Of a stretch of 64,000 nucleotides of DNA, positions 18,744 to 27,208 are shown piece by piece. The stretch comes from Anabaena sp. UHCC 0187. GTDB taxonomy: Bacteria; Cyanobacteriota; Cyanobacteriia; Cyanobacteriales; Nostocaceae. The notes below the pieces were generated by a model. It worked only from the letters and a program-made list of their open reading frames with translations. It made no database searches and had not been told where the DNA came from. The translations under genes were made by a program, and so were the position numbers. Positions within the stretch are counted from its first letter, which is position 1. Each line of letters opens with the position of its first letter. Where the stretch lies: positions 540,426 to 604,425 of the forward strand of contig NZ_VILB01000013.1 in NCBI RefSeq assembly GCF_009712035.1, written 5' to 3'.

Positions 18744-18929
18744 GCTCTCCTAGACTTGCTATGTAAAATTAATACTTAATTTCATCTGAAATCCTTAGAT
18801 ACAAAAGGTTTTAATATAAAAAAACAATATTTTTATTAAATCTGTATTTTTGGATTAATAAAATCTTTACCTGGTAAAGATTTTGAGATTTTTTTGTTAT
18901 TAAATAACCATAACTAATCTGGGAGAGCC
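18743..18929. mobile_element. 187-bp MITE with ISL3-type ends
   Basis: Twenty-one-base terminal inverted repeats at 18743-18763 (GGCTCTCCTAGACTTGCTAT...) and 18909-18929 (its inverse) match at 17 of 21 positions. The inside is AT-rich and has no coding potential. The ends resemble the ISL3 end at 18517, so the element could have been mobilised by an ISL3 transposase. No certain target duplication was found. Confidence 0.65.
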
Positions 18930-18998
18930 AGAACAAAAAAACATTTCGTATCTTCAAAAAATTGGTATGTATATAGTACGGGTTTTTACTTTGATAAA

Positions 18999-19092
18999 GT
19001 TTGTTGTCCGCGAAGCACTTCAAAAAGCACAATGAGTTCTCGCTGGTCTTTATGATGGTAATCCTAAGCGAGCTACTGCTCGTCGGGAGCAG
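18999..19092 (+). pseudogene. Probable IS4/IS1634-type transposase fragment
   Basis: One frame reads FVVREALQKAQ, an in-frame TGA, then VLAGLYDGNPKRATARRE. The GLYxGNPKRATARP-type motif is one I know from IS1634/IS4-like transposases. The frame has a stop inside and no further similarity on either side, so it is a short dead fragment. Confidence 0.45.
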
Positions 19093-19155
19093 CGCGATTT
19101 TGTGAGGTCAGGTAAAAAATGTGCTTTTAGCTACTCGCGCTACAGGCATAGCTAA

Positions 19156-19644
19156 AATATTTTTTTAGCCTTTAAGTAAATTAAATCACATTAAACAAAT
19201 AAAATTGCCCAAAAAGGTATCTTCTCAAAATATCTCAAGAAGGTGTTTCTTTAATAATTTGGGGCTGAATTAAAATAAGTTACTTACGCAGTATTTCAAT
19301 GAGTAGGTACTAATTAATACAGAAATGCTTATGAAACTAATCAATCACCCCGTTGGTGTTTCTAGTATACTACTATCATCTAATTCAACCACTGATATTG
19401 TCAATGAGCGTGTATATGCTTTGTAGATAAATACATTGAGCAGAAAAGAATAAATAAAATATAGTTGTCATAAATTCAACTGTCTGAATAATTTCTTTCA
19501 ACTGTGTTGAAAATTAATTATCCAGAGGTTTTGTTTATGACTCGCTTACATCCCCGACCTACTAAGAGTTGAGGAAGGGGAATTGCGCGATGGTGTTAAT
19601 GCAAAATATTAATTGGCTGCTCTTCGGTTTAGGCGTTACTTATA
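19156..19644. other. Non-coding remainder of the 1.3-kb IS-rich gap
   Basis: AT-rich sequence without a recognisable gene or element. It ends at the ATG of the 785-residue protein at 19645. Confidence 0.4.
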
Positions 19645-22002
19645 ATGGAAAACTGGCAATTTCTGATACAGAAACAGGGAGATCACACTTGGCGGACCTT
19701 GGAATCGCCAAATTTAAAAATTTGGGCGGGTAATTACCGAGTTTTGGCTCGCTCTCATCTGAATAATACAGATGTAGAAGTGCGGGTAAGTCATATATCA
19801 ACCCAGGAAGTTCCTCCTAAACGGCGAATTCTCAAGCGATCGCGCCGGACTAATGTTGAAGGACTGATGGCAGTAATTCCTTTTACCAACTTCAAACCAG
19901 GGATTTGGGAATTACGATGCTCTGGGGATGTGATGTCAGATATGCTAGGTAAATCCTGGCAACATACCCTCGTAATCCAAGTATTACCCCAAGAAACCAA
20001 TTCACAATCTTCTCCTCAACTGACTGAAGAATCTGACATTGCTTCCGAGGCGGATACTGAAGTAAGCATTGTGATGAATCATGCTACTTCTACCTGGTTT
20101 AAGGGTGAAACAACAGAGCAGATTTTACAAAATTTATTAGATCTAGCTTTACCCCAAGATGAACCCTTATTAGAGGAGGAAACTATTGAGAATGCTCCTA
20201 CCTTGCCGCCACCTCTAGCACTGAATTTGAGTCTAGATCAAGATACTTATGTTGCTCGTTGGGGAGATAATTTTATCATTCATGGCTATGTGGAAGTAAA
20301 TGAAATAGAGAATTTGGAAAATGAGGGATTTTCTCCAGATGAAATCAGTCAGCTAAGACTAGAAATTGCACTGCGATCTCCTTTAGAGTCAAAAATCCTC
20401 AACCAAATCAAGCAGCCATTAACAGATCAAGTCTTACCTTTTGCCTTTAGTACCCTGATTGATATCCCCCCTAAGTGTGAATCAAAGTTACTTTTAGCAG
20501 ATATTAATTTATATGGTGCATTAGCGGATGTTGGTGAAATTATACTTTTGGCTAGTCATACATTTACAATTACAGCCGATGTTACTGAATTATTAGCACT
20601 GCAAACTTTTTCATCGGATTCCCAAGACTTTTTACCAGAAAGTTACCAACCAACGAAGCTAAAGCCTTCTATAAATGTGGGGTTAGAACTTTTTAATTTG
20701 GCTAAGACTCCCAAACTAGCTCAGTTTCACATTTTAAAGCCATCCCCTAACCAACCTTTACCACCTCGAATTAAACCCCTGGTATCTTGGGAAGGTTTTT
20801 CACCACAACTGCCAAATTTACCTCACCATCCTACGCCAAGGATTACTACTAATTCAGGAAAAGATTCCTTGGACAAAACTCTAATTATTCCGCCAATTGA
20901 TTTGAAAAAGCTGGTAATTAAACCAATTAACAATTCTTTGCCGTACTTAAAACGGTTAAAAGTTAAGCCAACTAAAGAGGAACCAATTAATAATAAGTTA
21001 GATGTGGGAGATTTACCAACTCTCGATTACTCCCCACAGTTACCAACCGTAGTAAATTTATCAGAAAACATACCAGAATTACCAGGAGATAATTTCCCGC
21101 AGAGCAATGAGCCTGTGATAGATGACACATCCTACGCAGAATTAATAGCGGAAATTGTGGCGGGGGTGATCCAACGTGAAGAACTAGTTGTGGTTGATAC
21201 TCAGGAAAATTCCCTAATTCTCAATGGTGAGGAATTAGATGTGGTTGATACTCAAAACAATTCTCCGCTGTTGCAACAATGGATACAAAGCCAAGGATAC
21301 TTATTAACGGAAGTTGTTTCTGAAGAATCCCCAGACAATAATGCTGAGGAAGAAACTCAAGCTGTAGATGTGCCAATGCTGTTAAATGGGGACATGGAAA
21401 GCCAAGAAAATCCTGTTGCTGACGAGAATCTTTCTTTAGAACTTCAGGAAGCGGAAATAGTCAATCTAATCACTCCAATACTAACCCAACCTGTATGGTT
21501 GTCTCAAGAAATAGTTATAGATGATCTCGTGATTGAACTGGATTTGGATAGCTTGAGTGGTGAGACTATAGAAGATAACAATTATTCCCCTTCGCTGGAG
21601 GAGGAAACTGCGGCAGATTTCTCTCCTGTGATAATGGAGTCTTTAGCAACTCCCCAATTGCATTTACCAGAGGGTGAACTTGTCGCGGGTACATCCATAA
21701 TGGTGCGTGTAGAATTACCTGAAGTCTCATCTTCAGTAGCAGTCAAGTTATGGGTGGAAGATTACCAAACTCGTAGTTTACTAGATGGACCACATATTCT
21801 GCCAGATTTACGTTCTAACGCCTGGGGAGGAGGGGAAACGGCAATTTATCTGAAAATTCCCTTTGGCTGCCTAGAAATTCGCTTGGCCGCGATCGCTCTC
21901 AATCAGGCTACTCAGCAAGAAAGTAACAAATTTACCATCATCAAAACAGTAATTCCCCCTGATTTACCCAGGATAGAATTGGATGAAATGTTGGGACTTT
22001 GA
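19645..22002 (+). CDS. Large acidic conserved protein of unknown function
   Basis: A 785-residue cytoplasmic protein with no signal peptide. Residues 1-115 form a compact beta-rich part (MENWQFLIQKQGDHTWRTLE, NYRVLARSHLNNTDVEVRVSH, FKPGIWELRCSGDVM), perhaps an Ig-like fold. A second beta-rich segment at about 190-310 begins LNLSLDQDTYVARWGDNFIIHGYV. Residues 350-680 are long, acidic and poorly structured, with a duplicated EELVVVDTQENS / EELDVVDTQNNS at about 510-535. A last beta-rich domain covers about 670-780 (LVAGTSIMVRVELPEVSSSVAVKLWVEDYQTRSL). I know it only as a cyanobacterial conserved protein; a scaffold role is a guess from the architecture. Confidence 0.75.
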   Translation: MENWQFLIQKQGDHTWRTLESPNLKIWAGNYRVLARSHLNNTDVEVRVSHISTQEVPPKRRILKRSRRTNVEGLMAVIPFTNFKPGIWELRCSGDVMSDMLGKSWQHTLVIQVLPQETNSQSSPQLTEESDIASEADTEVSIVMNHATSTWFKGETTEQILQNLLDLALPQDEPLLEEETIENAPTLPPPLALNLSLDQDTYVARWGDNFIIHGYVEVNEIENLENEGFSPDEISQLRLEIALRSPLESKILNQIKQPLTDQVLPFAFSTLIDIPPKCESKLLLADINLYGALADVGEIILLASHTFTITADVTELLALQTFSSDSQDFLPESYQPTKLKPSINVGLELFNLAKTPKLAQFHILKPSPNQPLPPRIKPLVSWEGFSPQLPNLPHHPTPRITTNSGKDSLDKTLIIPPIDLKKLVIKPINNSLPYLKRLKVKPTKEEPINNKLDVGDLPTLDYSPQLPTVVNLSENIPELPGDNFPQSNEPVIDDTSYAELIAEIVAGVIQREELVVVDTQENSLILNGEELDVVDTQNNSPLLQQWIQSQGYLLTEVVSEESPDNNAEEETQAVDVPMLLNGDMESQENPVADENLSLELQEAEIVNLITPILTQPVWLSQEIVIDDLVIELDLDSLSGETIEDNNYSPSLEEETAADFSPVIMESLATPQLHLPEGELVAGTSIMVRVELPEVSSSVAVKLWVEDYQTRSLLDGPHILPDLRSNAWGGGETAIYLKIPFGCLEIRLAAIALNQATQQESNKFTIIKTVIPPDLPRIELDEMLGL

Positions 22003-22119
22003 CACTATTCTTACCTCCTTCTAATTCTTCCTCCTGACTCCTGACTCCTAGCCCATGACTTACGTCACGCTGCGCTATCACGAAAAGACTTTTATGGCTT
22101 ACGCCACGCCCCGCTATCA

Positions 22120-22145
22120 GCAAGCCCTATTTAAATAGGGTTTGC
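22120..22145. other. 26-bp near-perfect palindrome
   Basis: GCAAGCCCTATTT / AAATAGGGTTTGC, with one G-T type mismatch, between the 785-residue gene and the acyl-AMP ligase gene. It could be a terminator stem without a T run, or an operator for the downstream cassette. The 100 bases before it are low-copy repeat debris with ACGCCACGCCCCGCTATC-like motifs. Confidence 0.6.
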
Positions 22146-22262
22146 TCACCGCCAAACCAAACGCAGATGTTACAAATTGTCATAATCAGAATGGGGAATG
22201 TAGTTTAAAATCATCACGGTTGCAGTAAATTAATCCTATCTATTCTATTTATTAATGTTGGT

Positions 22263-24032
22263 ATGAGGAATCCAGAAAAGCAATATTCAACTTTAGTACA
22301 AATGCTACGGCATCAGGCATTCCATCAACCTAACCAAATAGTATTTAGGTTTCTTCACAATGGAGAACAAGAAACAGATAAATTAACATATCAAGAGTTA
22401 GACCAAAAAGCCAGAGCCATTGCATATCAACTACGTCAAACTATTAATCGGGGTGAAAGGGTATTATTGCTATATCCGCCTGGTTTAGAATTTATTAGCG
22501 CCTTCTTTGGATGTTTATATGCTGATGCGATCGCCGTTCCCGTGAATCCCCCACGACCAAACAGACCAGCGAATCGACTTTTAGCAATCAAATCCGATTC
22601 ACAAGCGACATTAGCAATCACTACAACCTCTCTATTAAACAAACTACAACTCAAACTAACTAATTATTTAGAATTAGCAACTTTACCTTTAATAACTACC
22701 GATGACATTAATCTTAACCTAGCTTCAGAATGGCAGCCATCAACAGCAAACATAGACTCTTTAGCCTTTCTCCAATACACATCAGGATCTACAGGTACAC
22801 CTAAAGGAGTAATGGTCACTCATGGTAATCTACTGCATAATTCAGAGTATATAAAACAAGCATTTGAACTCACACCAGAAAGCGTGTCTGTCAGTTGGCT
22901 ACCCAGTTTTCATGATATGGGTCTAATTGATGGGATTATTCAACCCTTGTACACCGGATTTCTGACAGTTTTGATGGGACCTGAATTTTTTATCCAGTCC
23001 CCTGGGCGATGGCTACAGGCGATTACAAACTATAAAGCTACTCACTGCGGTGGACCCAACTTTGCCTATGATATTTGCACTCAAAAGATTACACCTCAAC
23101 AAATGGAATCCCTGGATCTAAGTAGCTGGGAAAGTGCTTACAGTGGTTCAGAACCGGTGAGAAGGGATACTTTAGAGAATTTTACTGCTAAATTTGCCCC
23201 TTATGGTTTCCGTGCCAACTGTTTCTACCCCTGCTATGGTATGGCTGAATCTACGTTAATGATTTCCGGCGGACGAATTCAAGAAAAACCAATTTACTGC
23301 ACAGTTGCAGCAGAAGCATTAGAACAAAAATTGGTGATAGAAACATCTGAAGACAGCCAAAATATCAGACATATAGTTGGATGTGGACGAGCTTGGCTGA
23401 ATACAGAAATCGTTATAGTTGAACCAGAATCGCTTCAGCAGTGTACTTCCGAACAAATAGGAGAAATATGGGTATCAGGTGAAAGTGTTGCCCAAGGCTA
23501 TTGGAACCAACCAGAACTTTCAGAAACAGCCTTTGGTGCTTATTTAGCAAATACTAATGAAGGTCCGTTTCTCCGCACTGGGGATCTGGGATTTTTGCGA
23601 GATGGTGAGTTGTTCATTACTGGACGGATGAAGGATCTGATTATTATCAGAGGTCGCAATTATTATCCCCAAGATATCGAACTCACAGCAGAAAGCAGCC
23701 ATCCAGCTTTGCGTGCTAATTGTTGTGCAACTTTTGCCATAGAACAAGACAATATAGAGCAGTTGATAGTTGTGGTTGAAGTTGAACGTACACACCTGCG
23801 GCATCTGAATGTCAAAGATGTAGTAGCAGCAATCTCCGAAGCAATCATGCAGCAACATGAAATCCATGCTTATGGTATGGTGCTGATTAAAACTGGCAGT
23901 ATTCCTAAAACTTCCAGTGGCAAAATTCAACGGCGTATTTGCAAAGAAAAGTTTCTTGACCAAACTCTGAATATTGTAGGAGGAAAAATTGGCAACTCAG
24001 AGTTATCAAGTCCTTTAATTTTAACTGCATAA
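22263..24032 (+). CDS. Fatty acyl-AMP ligase (FAAL)
   Basis: Activates a free fatty acid as acyl-adenylate and passes it to an acyl carrier protein instead of CoA. The 589 residues are typical of FAALs. Motifs are the P-loop LQYTSGSTGTPKGVMVTHGNL, SWLPSFHDMGLIDG (typical of FAALs), NCFYPCYGMAEST, FLRTGDLGFL and ITGRMKDLIIIRGRNYYPQDIE. The C-terminal GKIQRRICKEKFL carries the catalytic lysine region. It heads a co-directional cassette: four desaturases, ACP and DUF302 follow. The only interruption is a 66-bp hairpin repeat in the 144-base gap before the first desaturase. Confidence 0.93.
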   Translation: MRNPEKQYSTLVQMLRHQAFHQPNQIVFRFLHNGEQETDKLTYQELDQKARAIAYQLRQTINRGERVLLLYPPGLEFISAFFGCLYADAIAVPVNPPRPNRPANRLLAIKSDSQATLAITTTSLLNKLQLKLTNYLELATLPLITTDDINLNLASEWQPSTANIDSLAFLQYTSGSTGTPKGVMVTHGNLLHNSEYIKQAFELTPESVSVSWLPSFHDMGLIDGIIQPLYTGFLTVLMGPEFFIQSPGRWLQAITNYKATHCGGPNFAYDICTQKITPQQMESLDLSSWESAYSGSEPVRRDTLENFTAKFAPYGFRANCFYPCYGMAESTLMISGGRIQEKPIYCTVAAEALEQKLVIETSEDSQNIRHIVGCGRAWLNTEIVIVEPESLQQCTSEQIGEIWVSGESVAQGYWNQPELSETAFGAYLANTNEGPFLRTGDLGFLRDGELFITGRMKDLIIIRGRNYYPQDIELTAESSHPALRANCCATFAIEQDNIEQLIVVVEVERTHLRHLNVKDVVAAISEAIMQQHEIHAYGMVLIKTGSIPKTSSGKIQRRICKEKFLDQTLNIVGGKIGNSELSSPLILTA

Positions 24033-24058
24033 ATTGTCAGAATTCAGGTGAGGCGATA

Positions 24059-24124
24059 AGATCCCCGACTTCTTTTATGATTGTGTCCATAAATTATAAA
24101 TTGATCTGGTGAAGTCGGGGATCT
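24059..24124. repeat. 66-bp dispersed hairpin repeat, copy 2
   Basis: Ends AGATCCCCGACTTC / GAAGTCGGGGATCT, perfect over 14 bases. Same length and ends as the copy at 9277-9342; the inside is different. It lies between the FAAL gene and the first desaturase and may act as an mRNA processing or attenuation hairpin. Confidence 0.88.
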
Positions 24125-24176
24125 GGATATGAATGATTTCTATAGCTGAATACTTACCATAAATTGAGGAAATACA

Positions 24177-25163
24177 ATGTCCATACCATTGGATAGCCCC
24201 GCACAACATCAAGGACCAAAGATAACCATAGAAAATGATTATCTCAAATCCCTGCAACAGCGTTACGCCTTTGCTACTATCTTGATTCCTTTTTTTGGGT
24301 TAGTAATAGCCATCTATACAACTTTTAAGTTTGGTATCAGTCCAGTAGAAATTGAACTATTCCTGGTAATGTATACCTTGACAATGTTGGGAATAACAGT
24401 GGGTTTTCATCGACATTTTGCCCACTGTGCTTTTGCATCCAATACATTCATTAGAGTCCTATTGGCGATATTGGGGTCTATGTCCGCTCAAGGACCAGTC
24501 ATCCAATGGGCAAGTATTCACCGTAGGCATCACAAATATAGCGATCGCCCCGGTGATCCCCATTCACCCCTAATCTACCAAGGAGAAAAATGGGGAACTT
24601 TGCGGGGATTGTGGCATGGGCAAGTTGCCTGGATGTTGAACAGTGACGTTACAAATACGGCTGTTTTTGCCAAAGACTTGCTCAGAGATCCAATTATCAG
24701 CAAAGTCAATCGTTTGTATCTGACTTGGGTTGTTCTTGGTTTAGCCATTCCTGCTATCTTAGACGGACTTTTTACCTGGACTTGGACAGGCATTTTACAG
24801 GGATTTCTTTGGGGAGGATTGGTGCGAATCTTTTGCGTCAATCATGCCTTTTGGACGATTAATTCCATTGCCCATTATTATGGACAGCGCCCTTTTGAGA
24901 CAGAAGAACACAGCCATAACACATTCTGGCTATCCCTAGCCAACTTTGGCGAAGCTTGGCACAACAATCATCATGCCTTTCCCCACTCAGCCCTCTTGGG
25001 TTTGAAATGGTGGCAAATTGATATTGGTGGTTGGGTGATTCTTGCTCTAAAAAAAGTAGGTTTAGTTTGGGATCTCAAAACCCCCACAGCAGGGATGATC
25101 ACAGAAAAATTGAATGTTCACAAACAGTCTGAATATTCAAAATTAGATGTCAACAACTTCTAG
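24177..25163 (+). CDS. Membrane fatty acyl desaturase 1 of 4 (DesC-like)
   Basis: A di-iron membrane desaturase of the delta-9/stearoyl type, 328 residues. All three histidine boxes are intact: HRHFAH (78-83), HRRHH (115-119) and HNNHH (262-266), plus the accessory NSIAH (229-233). Four hydrophobic segments flank them (for example ATILIPFFGLVIAIYTTF). It is the first of four adjacent, clearly divergent paralogues downstream of a FAAL. That place suggests an acyl-ACP-bound substrate rather than a membrane lipid, by analogy with JamB. Position of the double bond cannot be read from the sequence. Confidence 0.93.
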   Translation: MSIPLDSPAQHQGPKITIENDYLKSLQQRYAFATILIPFFGLVIAIYTTFKFGISPVEIELFLVMYTLTMLGITVGFHRHFAHCAFASNTFIRVLLAILGSMSAQGPVIQWASIHRRHHKYSDRPGDPHSPLIYQGEKWGTLRGLWHGQVAWMLNSDVTNTAVFAKDLLRDPIISKVNRLYLTWVVLGLAIPAILDGLFTWTWTGILQGFLWGGLVRIFCVNHAFWTINSIAHYYGQRPFETEEHSHNTFWLSLANFGEAWHNNHHAFPHSALLGLKWWQIDIGGWVILALKKVGLVWDLKTPTAGMITEKLNVHKQSEYSKLDVNNF

Positions 25164-25236
25164 CCAACTTGACTAGAATCCAGATTGTTGTGTACTGACA
25201 AATTTTTCTATTGCCAAATATTAGAGGATTTAGAAA

Positions 25237-26190
25237 ATGACAACACATTTCGATAGTACAATACCAAATCAAAAAACAAAAGTTATCATCAATGACTACA
25301 TCAAAGGATTGCAATATAAGCATTTTTGGTGGTACAACTTCATTCCCTTTTTAGGAACAATTGTGGCGCTAATTTCCCTCTGGTGGCTACCCATTGGACC
25401 CATCGAGATCGGGATGCTGATTGCCATGTGGGCTTTGACCATGACCGGCGTAAGTGTAGGTTTTCATCGCTACTATACCCATCGTTCTTTTAAAACTCAC
25501 CAGGTAATGCGGGTAATATTCGCCATCCTTGGTTCTATAGCTGGGCAAGGTCCATTAATTTCCTGGGTAGCCGTCCATCGTCGTCATCATGAATGTAGTG
25601 ACCTACCCGGAGATCCCCATTCTCCAAATCTTCACGGTCAGGGATTTTTGGGAACTATCAAAGGATTATGGCATTCCCATGTCGGCTGGTTAATTGATCA
25701 TGATTATCCTAATCCCACATATTATGCTCCCGAACTCCTGCGAGATCAAACCATATCCAAAATTAGCCGATTTTATCTAGTTTGGATACTTCTTGGTCTA
25801 GCTATTCCCACTGTGATCGGCGGACTACTTCATTGGTCATTGATAGGAGCATTGCAAGGCTTTCTTTGGGCTGGTATCGTGCGAATTTTTCTTGTAGATA
25901 ACATTATCTTGAGTGTTAATTCTGTATCTCATGTCTATGGGACTCATCCTTATGAAACAGGAGATCAAAGTAAGAATAACCCTTGGATAGCAATCCCCAC
26001 TTTTGGAGAGTCTTGGCAAAACAATCACCATGCCTTTGAAAGCTCCGCTGCTATTGGTTTGAAATGGTGGCAAGTTGACTTTGGTTATGCAGTGGTTTGG
26101 ATATTAGCAAAATTAGGCTTGGTCTGGGATGTAAATCTACCCACAGTCAAGATGATGGCAGCGAAAAGAATTACCATAGCTCAGGACTAA
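25237..26190 (+). CDS. Membrane fatty acyl desaturase 2 of 4, altered third histidine box
   Basis: 317 residues, same family. Box 1 is HRYYTH (77-82) and box 2 HRRHH (114-118). The third box reads QNNHH (261-265): the first His found in the other three paralogues is Gln here. NSVSH (228-232) is kept. The downstream motif is DQSKNN where others have DHSRNN or similar. The substitution removes an expected iron ligand, so the enzyme may be inactive, may use another ligand, or may have changed chemistry such as acetylenase or hydroxylase activity; which one is not decidable here. The gap to the previous gene is 73 bases. Confidence 0.92.
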   Translation: MTTHFDSTIPNQKTKVIINDYIKGLQYKHFWWYNFIPFLGTIVALISLWWLPIGPIEIGMLIAMWALTMTGVSVGFHRYYTHRSFKTHQVMRVIFAILGSIAGQGPLISWVAVHRRHHECSDLPGDPHSPNLHGQGFLGTIKGLWHSHVGWLIDHDYPNPTYYAPELLRDQTISKISRFYLVWILLGLAIPTVIGGLLHWSLIGALQGFLWAGIVRIFLVDNIILSVNSVSHVYGTHPYETGDQSKNNPWIAIPTFGESWQNNHHAFESSAAIGLKWWQVDFGYAVVWILAKLGLVWDVNLPTVKMMAAKRITIAQD

Positions 26191-26227
26191 ATTCCCGACT
26201 ACAAAATCAATGTAGGTTGAGCAAACA

Positions 26228-27160
26228 ATGCAAGTAATAACAATCAAAAGCGATCGCCTGAAAAGACAACAGGAAATTCACGGCATCACTAATCTCATTA
26301 TTCCCTTTCTCGGCTCTGTTGCCGCAGTCATCCTAGCTGTTCAGATCGGTGTGAGTGCCGTAGACATCTGGCTGCTGCTGATTATGTATTTTTTAACAGC
26401 GATTGGCGTAACAGTAGGACTACATAGACACTTTGCTCACTGCTCCTTTCAAGCTCATCAAACTGTCAAAATTATCCTTGCTGTCCTGGGTTCTATGGCC
26501 GCAGAAGGACCCCTAAATTATTGGGTAGCTACCCATCGTCGTCACCACAAATACAGCGATACCCCCGGAGATCCCCATTCCCCCTTTATCAAAGAAGACA
26601 AAAAATTGGGTTTTCTCGAAGGACTATGGCATTCTCATGTCGGTTGGACATTCAATCATGAACTCACTAACACTTTTATCTTTGCCAAAGACATGGTGCG
26701 AGATCCGATCATGAACAAAATTAGCCAACTCTATTATTTATGGTTGTTTTTAGGGGTAGCTATTCCCGGTGTTATTGGTGGCATCATCTCAGGAACTTGG
26801 ATGGGTGCGTTAACAGGAACATTATGGGGTGGCTTTCTCCGCATCTTCCTCCAACACCATTTAGGCTTCTGGACCGTTGGCTCTCTTGCCCATCTATTAG
26901 GAAATCGTCCTTTTCATACTGACGACTATAGCCGTAATAACCTATGGGTGGCTTTGTTTACCTGTGGAGAATGGCACAACAACCATCACGCTTTTCCTAA
27001 TGCAGCAATTCATAGTTTCCAATGGTGGCAATTAGATATGGGTGGCTTAGTGATTCAACTACTAGAAAAGCTCGGTTTGGTTTGGGATCTGAAAATGCCC
27101 ACAAATGAGATGATCGCCGCTAAAAAAAGAAAGGTTAGTGCTACTGAAGCCATCAATTAA
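26228..27160 (+). CDS. Membrane fatty acyl desaturase 3 of 4, Asn ligand replaced by Gly
   Basis: 310 residues, the shortest paralogue. Boxes are HRHFAH (66-71), HRRHH (103-107) and HNNHH (250-254). The accessory motif reads GSLAH (218-222) instead of NSxxH; in stearoyl-CoA desaturase structures this Asn takes part in metal coordination. One residue is also missing just before the third box (CGEWHNNHH against FGEAWHNNHH). Gap to the previous gene is 37 bases, with the start at ATG 26228. Confidence 0.92.
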   Translation: MQVITIKSDRLKRQQEIHGITNLIIPFLGSVAAVILAVQIGVSAVDIWLLLIMYFLTAIGVTVGLHRHFAHCSFQAHQTVKIILAVLGSMAAEGPLNYWVATHRRHHKYSDTPGDPHSPFIKEDKKLGFLEGLWHSHVGWTFNHELTNTFIFAKDMVRDPIMNKISQLYYLWLFLGVAIPGVIGGIISGTWMGALTGTLWGGFLRIFLQHHLGFWTVGSLAHLLGNRPFHTDDYSRNNLWVALFTCGEWHNNHHAFPNAAIHSFQWWQLDMGGLVIQLLEKLGLVWDLKMPTNEMIAAKKRKVSATEAIN

Positions 27161-27208
27161 CCTTCAAGTCAGGCATGAAATACACCAAAGCAATCATCAA
27201 GAGCAACA

